This document shows positions 1 through 8,479 of a stretch of DNA of 64,000 bases, piece after piece. The notes beneath the pieces were generated by a model, which saw only the letters and a list, made by a program, of their open reading frames with translations, was not told the origin of the DNA and searched no databases. The DNA lies in the NCBI RefSeq assembly GCF_016908195.1, contig NZ_JAFBDK010000009.1, positions 99,167 to 163,166 of the forward strand, given 5' to 3'. The position numbers were made by a program, and so were the translations under genes. How positions within the stretch are numbered: position 1 is the stretch's first letter; each line of letters starts with the position of its first letter. The stretch is from Jeotgalibacillus terrae. Its GTDB lineage: Bacteria; Bacillota; Bacilli; Bacillales; Jeotgalibacillaceae.

Positions 1-122
1 ATAGAATCATTACGATAGGTGATTTAATTATGTTGCTCATGTCCCCTTGCGATAGAATAATTAAAAAGGTGATAGAATTAACCAGATTGCTAATAGTATT
101 ATCTTCATTGATGAGAGAATAA
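1..122 (+). repeat. 21-bp-phased degenerate tandem array, GATAGAATTA type
   Basis: Copies of a GATAGAATTA-like decamer begin at about 0 (cut by the window edge), 21 (GATTTAATTA), 51, 71, 92 and 113. Spacing is 20-21 bp except for one 30-bp step, so the first unit and the one at 51 are 51 bp apart. The array lies 3' of the acyl-CoA ligase gene, which is on the other strand. The same motif recurs near 30.1 kb and, inverted, near 33.7 kb. No protein function is suggested. Bases 123-242 hold nothing I recognise. Confidence 0.6.
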
Positions 123-242
123 ACCCTCGCACAATCGTAGCGGCGTAAGTGAAAATCCGTAGTGACCCGAATTCACCAATCGCTCCAATCAAATCACACA
201 CGCAAAATACTGCCGAAACCCGGACTCCAACTGTTCTCCAAT

Positions 243-1826
243 CTAGTTAATCATCTTCCCTTCATTACCCTTCCAGAATTCCTTCCTCAAGACAACCTTC
301 TGAATCTTCCCTGATGCCGTCTTCGGCAGTTCGTCTGCAAAACTGAAGCTTTTTGGAATTTTGAATCGTGCAAGTTTTTCACTTGCAAAAGCAACGATAT
401 CTTCCTCTGTCAGATCCGCATCTGCCCGCTTCACAATAACCGCATGAGGTACTTCTCCCCATTTCTCGTGAGGAACTGCAATGACCGCGGCTTCCATGAT
501 ATCAGGATGATCATACAGTGCAGCTTCCACTTCTATAGAAGAAATATTTTCACCGCCGCTGATAATGACATCTTTTTTGCGGTCGACGATCTCCATATAA
601 CCCTGCTCGTCAATGACTGCCATATCCCCTGTATAGAGCCATCCATCACGAATAGTTGCGGAAGTTGCTTCAGGATTTTTATAGTAGCCTTCCATCACAT
701 TGTTAGACCGCACGGCAATTTCACCAATCGTTTTTCCATCGTGCGGCACTTCTTCACCACTTTCATCAAAGACGCGTACCTTCGTACCGATCAGCTCATA
801 TCCTGTTTTAGCCTTCAGTCTTGCAAACGCACCCTCATCTTCTACCGGAGTATTTTCGCGTGGTTGGGAAGTTGTGACGAGCGGTGAGATTTCTGTCATG
901 CCATAGACATGAATGAACTCCCATCCCAGCTCTTCCTCTACTTTTCTGATAAATGCAGGCGGTGGTGCCGATCCGGCCACAACAATTCTGAGTGGATGGT
1001 CAAATACTGATTTTGTGTGCTGCGCTTCCTGCAGGACCATGTTCAGTACAGTTGGTGCCATATGCATGATCGTAATCTGGTATTTTTCAATCCGTTCAAG
1101 CATCTGCTTCGGATCCACTTTACGCTGCATGACCTGGGTTGCCCCGTTCGCTGTGTAGTAAAAAGGGGATCCCCACCCGTTCACATGAAACATAGGCAGG
1201 ACGTGAAGCAGAGTATCCCGGTCACTCACCCGTAAATGATGCATCGTGGCGAGTGCATGAAGATAGTTGGACCTGTGTGACAGCAGCACGCCTTTTGGAT
1301 CTCCGGTTGTACCGCTTGTGTATAAAAGTGAGGCAATATCATTTTCTTCAAGCGGCTCACGGTCGAAGAGTTCATCTGAAAATGTCATCAGCCAGTCTTC
1401 ATAGTCTATGCATTCTTTTGCCTGACCTCCCTGAATGATCACTGTATGAACAGTCTCAAGCTTATCTCTGACAGGTTCAACGAGCGGATATAATTCTGCG
1501 TCTACAAAAAGCACCTGACTTTCACTATGATTCAGGATAAACAGATAATCGTCCGGTCTCAGGCGGGTATTCAGTGATGTCATCACTGCACCTGTCTGAT
1601 AGATTCCATAGAATCCTTCATACATTTCAAGCGAATTTGGCGTTAAATAGGCTACTTTATCACCCTTTTTAATGTTCGAATCCCTCAGGCCACGGGACAG
1701 ACGATTGACTCTTTTTTCAACTTCCTGATACGTCAGCTCCCGGTCCCCATCAATGACTGCTGTTTTATCACCATAAAGTGTGACAGCCCTATCGAGAAAA
1801 TCCGTTAAAATTAATGGCACATGCAT
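243..1826 (-). CDS. Acyl-CoA ligase (AMP-forming), fatty-acid type
   Basis: A 527-residue adenylate-forming enzyme that would activate a carboxylic acid, probably a medium or long-chain fatty acid, to its CoA thioester through an acyl-AMP. The P-loop-like motif LLYTSGTTGDPKG is at residues 167-179, the YGMTE motif lies mid-protein, GWLYTGDMA and DRKKDVIISGGENI follow, and the C-terminal catalytic lysine is in PKTASGK, residues 501-507. Length is normal for the family. The ATG is preceded by AAAGGGGATG-like sequence. It is a single gene with no partner. The acyl chain specificity cannot be read from sequence, so I give no symbol. A terminator-like hairpin sits about 120 bases upstream in its presumed leader. 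Confidence 0.88.
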   Translation of the reverse strand: MHVPLILTDFLDRAVTLYGDKTAVIDGDRELTYQEVEKRVNRLSRGLRDSNIKKGDKVAYLTPNSLEMYEGFYGIYQTGAVMTSLNTRLRPDDYLFILNHSESQVLFVDAELYPLVEPVRDKLETVHTVIIQGGQAKECIDYEDWLMTFSDELFDREPLEENDIASLLYTSGTTGDPKGVLLSHRSNYLHALATMHHLRVSDRDTLLHVLPMFHVNGWGSPFYYTANGATQVMQRKVDPKQMLERIEKYQITIMHMAPTVLNMVLQEAQHTKSVFDHPLRIVVAGSAPPPAFIRKVEEELGWEFIHVYGMTEISPLVTTSQPRENTPVEDEGAFARLKAKTGYELIGTKVRVFDESGEEVPHDGKTIGEIAVRSNNVMEGYYKNPEATSATIRDGWLYTGDMAVIDEQGYMEIVDRKKDVIISGGENISSIEVEAALYDHPDIMEAAVIAVPHEKWGEVPHAVIVKRADADLTEEDIVAFASEKLARFKIPKSFSFADELPKTASGKIQKVVLRKEFWKGNEGKMIN

Positions 1827-1943
1827 ACTGACATCCCCTTTGTTTTAACTTAAATATGGGTGTATTGTATACGTTTTCAATAGGTAAATCAATTAATGAC
1901 AGAAATTTCAGTTATTTTATCATAGTACTTTATTATAATTTTA

Positions 1944-1993
1944 TAAAAACGCCCCTGGTTTCCTCGGACGAACGTTTGTGGCTCCCTGGGGCT
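1944..1993 (-). terminator. Terminator-like hairpin in the leader of the acyl-CoA ligase gene
   Basis: On the minus strand, GCCCCAGG near 1992 can pair with CCAGGGGC near 1951 with one A-A mismatch, followed by GTTTTTAT. It lies upstream of the acyl-CoA ligase start and downstream of the terminator at 2236-2270, so it may be a leader attenuator or a leftover terminator. No riboswitch aptamer was recognised between it and the upstream gene. The rest of 1827-2105 holds only the promoter region of the small plus-strand gene. Confidence 0.4.
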
Positions 1994-2105
1994 GAGTACT
2001 GAATATTACATAGACATTAAATGTTAGATAATGAATTCCTTTAATGATTAATTCATTGTCAGTCGGGAACAATACATAATAGACACATCTAAGGAGATGA
2101 TTGAT

Positions 2106-2231
2106 ATGGCTGATAAAGATAATAAGAAAGAACAAAATAATAAGAACGATGCAGAAGAAAAAATGCAGGACATGTTCGAACAAGGTACAGTAGACCGTAA
2201 AAAAGATGATAAAGATAAAGATAAAGACTGA
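2106..2231 (+). CDS. Small highly charged protein, 41 aa, function unknown
   Basis: ATG follows an AAGGAG site near 2091-2096 with good spacing, and a strong terminator follows five bases after the stop. The 41-residue product is almost all polar: Lys, Asp, Asn, Gln and Glu, with one hydrophobic patch around MQDMFEQGTVD and an Asp-Lys repeat tail. There is no signal peptide, membrane segment or cysteine. It resembles the small hydrophilic proteins often found in Bacillales, but I do not recognise a family. The ribosome binding site and its own terminator are the evidence that it is a real gene. Low-complexity composition makes homology searches difficult. Confidence 0.6.
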   Translation: MADKDNKKEQNNKNDAEEKMQDMFEQGTVDRKKDDKDKDKD

Positions 2232-2235
2232 AAAA

Positions 2236-2270
2236 ACCGGATCGCCCCAAAAAGGCGATCCGGTTTTTTT
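2236..2270. terminator. Bidirectional rho-independent terminator
   Basis: A perfect 12-bp stem, AACCGGATCGCC with GGCGATCCGGTT, is flanked by an A run on the left and a T run on the right. It serves the small plus-strand gene and the convergent DDAH-like gene, whose stop codon touches it. Confidence 0.9.
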
Positions 2271-3126
2271 AACTGCGATTCACTGGCAGTGTACAGCATC
2301 TGAAGGAACCGCCTGATTTGATGATCTCTGAAATATCGCATTCAATGACATCATATCCGGCTCTTCTCAGCTTCTTATTGATATCCTGATTCACCGGCAG
2401 GCTGATGATCTTATCCTGTCCAATCGCAAGTACATTTGGTCCCATCGTGAACTGTTCTTCATCTGTCACATCAATCAGTTCATAGTGCGCTTCAAACTTT
2501 TCGATCATTTCCTCTGAAAAAGCCGGTCTGTAGATTAAAGCTTCCTCCGGTGAAATGATATTGAATAGACAATCCAGGTGAAGGTACTGGGAGTCAAATG
2601 GGACAGAAATAATATCATGGCCCGGCAGTTTGCTTCGCAATTCATCTACTGCTTCTTCAGTCGTTCTGCTGCTGATCCCAACCCATACTCTTTTGCCATC
2701 CGCGATCACATCTCCGCCCTCGATCGATGGCGACTTAATCTTTTCAAATTTCAGCTTTGATTCCTGAAGCCACTCTTTCAGGATGTTGTCTTCACCGCTG
2801 CGCATTTCAGTTCCCATCGTCGAGATAAATACTGTATCACCGATTGTAAAACCAATGTCTCGTGTAAACACCTGCTCCGGGTAAACAGCAAGCGGGGGCA
2901 GCTGTGCGACATCTGCGCCGTGTTCATGAAGCAGCTGAATAAATAAGCGATGCTGTTCCATTGCTTTTTCACGATCTATATTATCTTTTAGGAAATGCTT
3001 TTGTGTTTCATTAATTGCTTCTTCAATTTTCATAAATGCAGGCGGACAGACAAGTACTCTTTCAAGTGCGCCGTATTCATTTTGACACCCGGCCTGGTTA
3101 TGGTTTTCTTTTCGTTCCATTAGCAT
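2269..3126 (-). CDS. DDAH/amidinotransferase-family hydrolase
   Basis: A 285-residue member of the guanidino-group modifying superfamily, most like dimethylarginine dimethylaminohydrolase and B. subtilis YkgA. The family fold is seen in FTRDIGF, the acidic substrate motif EGGDV, the catalytic histidine in HLDCLFN, and the nucleophilic cysteine in GGSFRCCTLP close to the C terminus (one of Cys277/Cys278). Members cleave or transfer amidino groups of arginine derivatives; which substrate is used here cannot be told. The first ATG has GGAGG eight bases upstream, which supports this start over the ATG two codons later. It is monocistronic and shares a terminator with the convergent small gene. 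Confidence 0.8.
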   Translation of the reverse strand: MLMERKENHNQAGCQNEYGALERVLVCPPAFMKIEEAINETQKHFLKDNIDREKAMEQHRLFIQLLHEHGADVAQLPPLAVYPEQVFTRDIGFTIGDTVFISTMGTEMRSGEDNILKEWLQESKLKFEKIKSPSIEGGDVIADGKRVWVGISSRTTEEAVDELRSKLPGHDIISVPFDSQYLHLDCLFNIISPEEALIYRPAFSEEMIEKFEAHYELIDVTDEEQFTMGPNVLAIGQDKIISLPVNQDINKKLRRAGYDVIECDISEIIKSGGSFRCCTLPVNRS

Positions 3127-3203
3127 GTTCCAGTCCTCCGTATTTACTCTTTTTGTATGTTATTCCTTTTTTACATCAAGATTAAACAGAGGAAATCGAA
3201 CAT

Positions 3204-3941
3204 TTAACGTACTGAATACTTTTGAAGCCCGGCATTGCTGTCCTGCAGAATTGAAAAAACTTTTTCTTTATATGCAGTCAGACTTAAGTCGCTTCTGCTG
3301 CGCGGCTTTGGCTGGCTGATTTTAATCTCTGCGGCAATTTCACCCGGCTGTCCGCTCATGACTAATATTCTGTCACACACGTGAAGTGCTTCATCAATAT
3401 CATGGGTCACCATGACCATCGTTGTTTTTTCTTCCTGCCAGATATCAAGCAGCAGATCCTGCAGCTGCATTTTGGTAAATGCATCAAGCGCGCTGAAAGG
3501 TTCATCGAGTAGTAAGACAGATGGTTTCGCAGCGAGCGCGCGTGCAATGGCAGTACGCTGAGCCATTCCGCCTGACAGGTCCCGCGGCAGGGCGCGTGAG
3601 AATTCACTTAATCCGACAAGTGATAAGTAATGCGTGGCTTGAGACCGGTATTTAGATGGATTTTTAATGCCGAACAGTACGTTATCTTCTACTGAAAGCC
3701 ATGGCATCAGCCTTGGTTCCTGAAAGATAACACCTGCTCCTCTTTGCCCTTCACCGCCCAGATGGATCGTGCCGCTGTCTGACTGATCGAGTCCTGATAA
3801 TACTCTCAGCAGCGTGCTTTTCCCGCAGCCGCTCGTACCAAGAATCCCGATAATTTCACCTTTTTGAACGGTAAATGTAATGTCCTTAAATCCGGCTGTA
3901 CCGTCTTTGAACAATTTTGATGCTTTCTTGACTGTCAGCAA
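3204..3941 (-). CDS. ssuB: Sulfonate/taurine/nitrate-type ABC transporter ATPase
   Basis: ATP-binding subunit of an SsuBAC-type importer that powers uptake of organosulfur compounds. Walker A is GTSGCGKST, the signature is LSGGMAQR, and Walker B with the following D-loop is LLLDEPFSALD. I prefer a TTG start at 3941 because AAAGAGGTG lies six bases upstream and because it removes an overlap with the permease; an ATG at 3965 in the same frame is the alternative (253 aa). It is the last gene of the run metY-metX-ssuA-ssuC-ssuB. Taurine, aliphatic sulfonates and nitrate importers are hard to separate by the ATPase alone, but the methionine operon context favours a sulfur source. Confidence 0.85.
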   Translation of the reverse strand: MLTVKKASKLFKDGTAGFKDITFTVQKGEIIGILGTSGCGKSTLLRVLSGLDQSDSGTIHLGGEGQRGAGVIFQEPRLMPWLSVEDNVLFGIKNPSKYRSQATHYLSLVGLSEFSRALPRDLSGGMAQRTAIARALAAKPSVLLLDEPFSALDAFTKMQLQDLLLDIWQEEKTTMVMVTHDIDEALHVCDRILVMSGQPGEIAAEIKISQPKPRSRSDLSLTAYKEKVFSILQDSNAGLQKYSVR

Positions 3942-3954
3942 ATCATTCACCTCT

Positions 3955-4728
3955 TTACTTAGCATTTTGCAGATTATCCTGCCATCTTAACGATCTTGAT
4001 TCAATTCCTTTCAGCAGTGAATCTGTCCCTTTTCCGAGCCCTGCAAATAAAATAATGCTTGCGATAATCAGTTCCGGAGATGAGGTGTTTTGTCCGAGTA
4101 CAAGTAAATAACCGAGTCCTTCACTTGCACCGAGCAGTTCAGCTGCCACCACAAACATCCAGCCGAGTCCCAATCCACTTCTGATTCCGACTAAAAATGA
4201 TGGCAGTGAGGCTGGAAGGATGATTCTTCTTACTAATTGCAGTGAATTAAAGTTATATACTTTACCGACTTCAATCAGTTTTCTGTCTACACCCTGAATT
4301 CCTGAAACAATATTCAGGTACACAGGGAAGAATACACCTACTGCGATAAGCGTCACTTTGGACGGCTCACCAATCCCCATCCAGAGTAAAAACAGCGGTA
4401 CCCACGCAAGTGACGGAATTGACCTGAATGCCTGCAGAATCGGATCAAGCAGCCGTTCTGCCTGCTTGAAATATCCAACTGCAGCACCGACTACAAGCGC
4501 TCCGGCTGTACCGATCAGAAATCCTGCACCGACCCTGTAAAGTGTAATGGAGACATGTGTCCAAAGCGATCCGTCCTGTGCCATCTCTATGACAGATTCC
4601 ACTACAGTAGTAGGTGCCGGGAGCAGATAAGATTCAATCCATCCAAAGCGTGCAGCTGCTTCCCAGATTGCGATTAATAAAACGGGCAAGATCAGTCCGA
4701 GTCCAATCAGATTTAATTTATTTTTCAT
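3955..4728 (-). CDS. ssuC: Sulfonate-type ABC transporter permease
   Basis: Integral membrane subunit of the SsuBAC-like importer, of the BPD_transp_1 family. It has about six hydrophobic segments, starting with LNLIGLGLILPVLLIAIWEA near the N terminus, and the conserved EAA-loop region around RRIILPASLPSFLVGIRSGL that docks on the ATPase. The ATG at 4728 has AAGGAGG seven bases upstream, so I use it rather than the in-frame ATG 21 bases earlier. The gap to the binding-protein gene is 13 bases, as expected for one operon. Length, 257 residues, is normal. Confidence 0.88.
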   Translation of the reverse strand: MKNKLNLIGLGLILPVLLIAIWEAAARFGWIESYLLPAPTTVVESVIEMAQDGSLWTHVSITLYRVGAGFLIGTAGALVVGAAVGYFKQAERLLDPILQAFRSIPSLAWVPLFLLWMGIGEPSKVTLIAVGVFFPVYLNIVSGIQGVDRKLIEVGKVYNFNSLQLVRRIILPASLPSFLVGIRSGLGLGWMFVVAAELLGASEGLGYLLVLGQNTSSPELIIASIILFAGLGKGTDSLLKGIESRSLRWQDNLQNAK

Positions 4729-4741
4729 CCAATCTCCTCCT

Positions 4742-5716
4742 TTACTCAAGATTCTCCGTAAATGAAGGATTCAGTAGTTCGTCCACCAGTGCTTCGATAT
4801 CTGCATCAGCATCAATGACTTCTTCCTGGCGCAATACTTCACCTGCTGCAATCAGTGCTTCTGTATGTTCATCCCCGATGACTGGATTTGAAAAATCGTT
4901 GCGGGCAAGACTTGCTTTTGCCACCTCAAGATTCATTTCAGCTTCATCAGCAAGAATCTGTGCTGCTTCATCAGGGTTAGCCACAGTCCACTCCCGCGCA
5001 GTTTCGTATTGGGCGATGACTTCTTCCACAATTTCAGGATAATCTTCTGCAAATGATGATCTGACATTTAATGTTCCGTAAGTATTGAAATCAGGATTGC
5101 GGTAAAACAGTTCTGCGCCTGTATCAAGTTCCGCTCTGGCCATATGCGGATCAAGGCCGGCCCATGCATCCACCTGACCTGAACTTAACGCATTTGCACC
5201 ATCAGCATGCTGCAGGTTCACGACTTCCACTTCATCAGAACCGACACCTGCTTCTTCAAGTGCACGCAGCAGGAATATGTATGGATCCGTGCCAAGCGTA
5301 GCGGCTATCTTTTTACCTTTTAAATCTTCTACTGATTGAATATCAGATCCCTCTGCTGCAACAAGGGCAGTCCACTCAGGCTTTGCATACAAGTAAACCG
5401 ATTCAACCGGTGAACCATTTGATTTTGCAATCAGGGCAGCGGCACCCGCCGTCGATCCGAAGTCTACACTGCTTGAGTTCAGAAATTCGAGTGCCTTGTT
5501 ACTGCCCTGACTGAGTACCCATTCCACTTCAATTCCTTCATCTTCTAAAGCTTTTTCCACAAGTCCCTGTTCTTTTAGCACAAGGCTTGTAGGCGAGTAG
5601 TAAGCATAATCAAGTGTGATTTTATCAGGCTGTCCGTCAGCACTCGCATTTCCTGAGCATCCAGCGAGGACCCCAATTGCTGCTGTCGTTAATAATAATG
5701 TAGAAACTTTATTCAT
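4742..5716 (-). CDS. ssuA: Sulfonate-type ABC transporter substrate-binding lipoprotein
   Basis: A 324-residue extracellular binding protein of the SsuA/TauA/NrtA type. The N terminus is a lipoprotein signal: MNK, a hydrophobic stretch, and a lipobox ending LAGC with Cys20 as the lipidated residue, followed by a Ser/Ala/Asp linker. The mature part has the family pattern, including VEDLKGKKIAATLGTDP and the AWAGLDPHMA segment. The frame stays open for 98 codons upstream, but GGGAGG sits just ahead of the ATG at 5716, and only this start gives a proper lipobox. Its position directly after metX ties sulfur-compound uptake to methionine synthesis. The actual ligand is inferred, not seen. Confidence 0.86.
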   Translation of the reverse strand: MNKVSTLLLTTAAIGVLAGCSGNASADGQPDKITLDYAYYSPTSLVLKEQGLVEKALEDEGIEVEWVLSQGSNKALEFLNSSSVDFGSTAGAAALIAKSNGSPVESVYLYAKPEWTALVAAEGSDIQSVEDLKGKKIAATLGTDPYIFLLRALEEAGVGSDEVEVVNLQHADGANALSSGQVDAWAGLDPHMARAELDTGAELFYRNPDFNTYGTLNVRSSFAEDYPEIVEEVIAQYETAREWTVANPDEAAQILADEAEMNLEVAKASLARNDFSNPVIGDEHTEALIAAGEVLRQEEVIDADADIEALVDELLNPSFTENLE

Positions 5717-5768
5717 CTTAATTCCTCCCTGTTTACTCAGATTTATAGTGAAAAGAAACGGACAGCTT

Positions 5769-6836
5769 TTACTGTCCAGTTTCAAAATGATGTTTAACAA
5801 TGTGTCCCCATTTATCAAATTCAACGAGAAAGCCGTCGTGTCCAAAAGCTGTATCCACTTCGTGAAAAACGCCGTCTGGTACTGCCCCGGTAAATGACTG
5901 GATGTCTTCAGGCGGATATAATAAATCTCCTTTAAAGCCGATGCACAATAGCTTTGATCTGATCTGTCCGGCCGCTTCCTGAATGCCCCCGCGTCCTCTT
6001 CCGATATCATGATGATTCATGGCATACAGAAGGGTCAGATAGCTGTTCGGATCAAAGCGTTTCGTGATCTTTTCGCCCTGATATTTCAGGTAAGATTCCA
6101 CCTGGTAAAACGGCTGCTTTTCTTCAGCTGTTTTTTCTTCACGATTGAACCTGCCTGTAAAAAGGTGAGGGCTTCTATACGTCACAAGCCCGACCATTCT
6201 GGCCACTTCGAACCCTTTCACATCAGTTGCATGTTCATAAAAACCATGGTTCCACGCAGGGTCATTTTCAATGGCATGAATGCCGATCCGGTTAAAGGCG
6301 ATCCCGTAATCGCTTAGAGAAGGTGTCGCTGCAAGCAGCACTGCTTTTTCCATAAAGTCAGGATAGGTGATACACCATTCAAGTGTCTGCATCCCGCCGA
6401 GTGAACCGCCGATCACGCCGTGCAGCTTTTCAACACTAAGCTTTAACAGTGCTTTATGCTGCGCGTTCACCATGTCTTTTACTGTGATAAAAGGAAAGTC
6501 TGAACGGTATTTCCGGTCCCGATCATACGAATCAGGTCCGGTTGAACCGCTGCATCCCCCTAACACATTAAACGTAATTGTCTGAAACCTGGTTAGATCA
6601 ATATAGCCGTGATCTGCTGCAAATCCTCTCCACCAGCCCGGATTCTCCTCTGTGCCGACTGACTGGTGGGTGCCGGTCAGGGCGTGGCAGATTAAAACAA
6701 CTGGCAGCGTATGATCTCCGGCCCGCTCATAGCGGAGAGAGACATGTTCAATTACTTTTCCGGATTCGAGTGTCAAAGAACCAATGTCAATTGTCCCTTC
6801 ACTGTATCTGACCTTCTCAGTTAATGCCTCTCCCAT
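5769..6836 (-). CDS. metX: Homoserine O-acetyltransferase
   Basis: MetX-family alpha/beta hydrolase, 355 residues, which transfers an acetyl (or succinyl) group to the hydroxyl of homoserine, the first committed step of methionine synthesis. The oxyanion region CHALTGTHQS, the nucleophile elbow GGSLGGMQTLEW and the catalytic histidine in FGHDGFLVE are visible. The frame opens 16 codons earlier inside metY, but GAGGAGG lies eight bases before the ATG at 6836. It follows metY with a short gap and precedes ssuA by 52 bases. A small hairpin (GGACAG with CTGTCC, then a T-rich stretch) overlaps its stop codon and could cause partial termination before the transporter genes. Confidence 0.92.
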   Translation of the reverse strand: MGEALTEKVRYSEGTIDIGSLTLESGKVIEHVSLRYERAGDHTLPVVLICHALTGTHQSVGTEENPGWWRGFAADHGYIDLTRFQTITFNVLGGCSGSTGPDSYDRDRKYRSDFPFITVKDMVNAQHKALLKLSVEKLHGVIGGSLGGMQTLEWCITYPDFMEKAVLLAATPSLSDYGIAFNRIGIHAIENDPAWNHGFYEHATDVKGFEVARMVGLVTYRSPHLFTGRFNREEKTAEEKQPFYQVESYLKYQGEKITKRFDPNSYLTLLYAMNHHDIGRGRGGIQEAAGQIRSKLLCIGFKGDLLYPPEDIQSFTGAVPDGVFHEVDTAFGHDGFLVEFDKWGHIVKHHFETGQ

Positions 6837-6852
6837 ACTGATTCCTCCTCGC

Positions 6853-8154
6853 TTATGAATGCGCGGGTACTGCCGCTTTTTCAATCGCCTGATTCAGATC
6901 GTGAATCAGATCATCCACTGATTCAACACCGACTGATAATCTGATCTGCTCTTCTTTTACACCGGCTGCTTCAAGGTCAGCGCCTGTCAGCTGTGCGTGC
7001 GTTGTAGATGCCGGATGAATGATTAATGACTTTGCATCCCCTACGTTTGCTACATGTGACCAGAGCTGCGTGTTGTCAATCACTTTTCTGCCTGTTTCAC
7101 GGCCACCTTTAATACCGAACACGATAATCGATCCTGCGCCTTTTGGTAAATACTTCTTCGCTGCCTCATAGGATGAGTGACTTTCAAGGCCCGGGTACTG
7201 TACCCAGTCAACTGAAGGATGCTGATCGAGATATTCAGCGACCTTTTGTGCATTCTCAACGTGGCGCTCAACTCTTAAGTGTAGTGTTTCAAGTCCCTGC
7301 AGTAAGTAAAATGCGTTTTGCGGGCTTAAGCATGCGCCTGTATCACGCAGCAGATTGACTCTCAGTTTGGCAATGAATGCCGCAGCTTCAAGGTCTACAA
7401 ATCTCAGTCCGTTATAACTAGGATCAGGTGTTGTGAAATCCGGGAATCTGCCGTTGTCATAATTGAATGTTCCTGCATCAACGACGACACCGCCGATTGT
7501 TGTTCCATGTCCGCCAATCCATTTCGTAGCAGAATGAACCACAATATCTGCTCCATGCTCAATCGGTTTATTAAGGTAAGGCGTTGCAAATGTGCTGTCT
7601 ACAATGAGCGGCACGCCTTCTTCATGTGCAACTTTTGAGACAGCTTCTGTGTCAAGTACATGCAAGCTCGGGTTTCCAATTACTTCTGCAAATACAGCCT
7701 TCGTCTTAGGCCCGATTGCTTTTCTGAAGTTCTCCGGATCCGTTCCATCCACGAATTTCACATTCACACCGTAGCGCGGCAGTGTCTGGGCAAAAAGGTT
7801 ATACGTTCCGCCATACAGATTGGCAGCAGCAACAATTTCATCTCCCGCCCCGGCAAGGTTCAGTACAGCATACGTGATGGCCGCCATCCCTGATGCTGTA
7901 GCGACTGCACCAACCCCGCCTTCTAAAAGGGCGATACGATTCTCAAATGCAGCAACTGTCGGATTACCGATACGCGTATAAATATTGCCTTCTTCAGCAA
8001 GTGAGAACAAATTCTGTGCATGTTCAGCACTGTCAAAAACGTAAGACGTTGTCTGGTAAATTGGAATCGCCCGTGAACCTGTTGTCGGATCTGCTTCGGT
8101 TGCCCCGTGGAGTAAAAGCGTCTCGATATTGTATTGCGGCTGATTGTTTGTCAT
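6853..8154 (-). CDS. metY: O-acetylhomoserine aminocarboxypropyltransferase
   Basis: A 433-residue PLP enzyme of the Cys/Met metabolism family that joins O-acetylhomoserine and sulfide to give homocysteine directly. The length (longer than the roughly 380 residues of cystathionine synthases and lyases) and the sequence around HSATKWIGGHG, which holds the PLP lysine, fit MetY. Other family marks are SGMAAITYAV and the C-terminal RLSVGVESVDDLI. It is the first gene behind a SAM-I riboswitch and is followed by metX, which makes its substrate. The ATG has an AGGAG-like site close upstream. The pathway step is well supported; the preferred sulfur donor is from family knowledge. Confidence 0.93.
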   Translation of the reverse strand: MTNNQPQYNIETLLLHGATEADPTTGSRAIPIYQTTSYVFDSAEHAQNLFSLAEEGNIYTRIGNPTVAAFENRIALLEGGVGAVATASGMAAITYAVLNLAGAGDEIVAAANLYGGTYNLFAQTLPRYGVNVKFVDGTDPENFRKAIGPKTKAVFAEVIGNPSLHVLDTEAVSKVAHEEGVPLIVDSTFATPYLNKPIEHGADIVVHSATKWIGGHGTTIGGVVVDAGTFNYDNGRFPDFTTPDPSYNGLRFVDLEAAAFIAKLRVNLLRDTGACLSPQNAFYLLQGLETLHLRVERHVENAQKVAEYLDQHPSVDWVQYPGLESHSSYEAAKKYLPKGAGSIIVFGIKGGRETGRKVIDNTQLWSHVANVGDAKSLIIHPASTTHAQLTGADLEAAGVKEEQIRLSVGVESVDDLIHDLNQAIEKAAVPAHS

Positions 8155-8228
8155 GAGTAAATCTCTCCTTTAATGGTTTGATGGATGTTTGCAGTGAAGT
8201 GTTATCTGGATGAAGGTGAAAGGGGAAA

Positions 8229-8391
8229 ATAAAAAACCCCCTTCATAAGAAGAGGGTTATATATCCTCCTCTTATCTTTCAGACCCGTTCAGGATCTGTA
8301 GGAATTAGCACCTTTCCGTATCAAATAATTGATCCGTTGGTTGCCGGGCATCGCAGGGCCTAGTCCCTCCGCCACTCTGGATAAGAGTTAT
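8229..8391 (-). promoter_or_regulatory. SAM-I (S-box) riboswitch with terminator, upstream of metY
   Basis: On the minus strand the S-box core is clear: CTTATCCAGAGTGG, GAGGGACTAGGCCCTG, CCCGGCAACC and AAGGTGCTAATTCC in order, closed by a P1 stem of about 8390 with 8270. Downstream, AACCCTCTTC and GAAGGGGGTT (8235-8258) form a hairpin followed by T residues, the expression platform. High SAM should stabilise P1 and allow termination, shutting off metY-metX-ssuACB. Bases 8392-8479 hold the presumed promoter only. Confidence 0.95.
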
Positions 8392-8479
8392 AAAGTTGTA
8401 AGTACATGTTGTGTTTTGCTCTTGTTGAGGATTATAAAGAGTCTGAAAAAGGAAGTCAACCTTTTTCTGAATATTTATT

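Noticed and set aside
1941..2183. Minus-strand 80-codon frame opposite the small charged gene
   Set aside because: No ribosome site; it runs through the terminator-like hairpin and is antisense to a better-supported gene.
5717..6010. 98-codon N-terminal extension of the sulfonate-binding protein
   Set aside because: It overlaps metX in another frame and would put the lipoprotein signal inside the protein.
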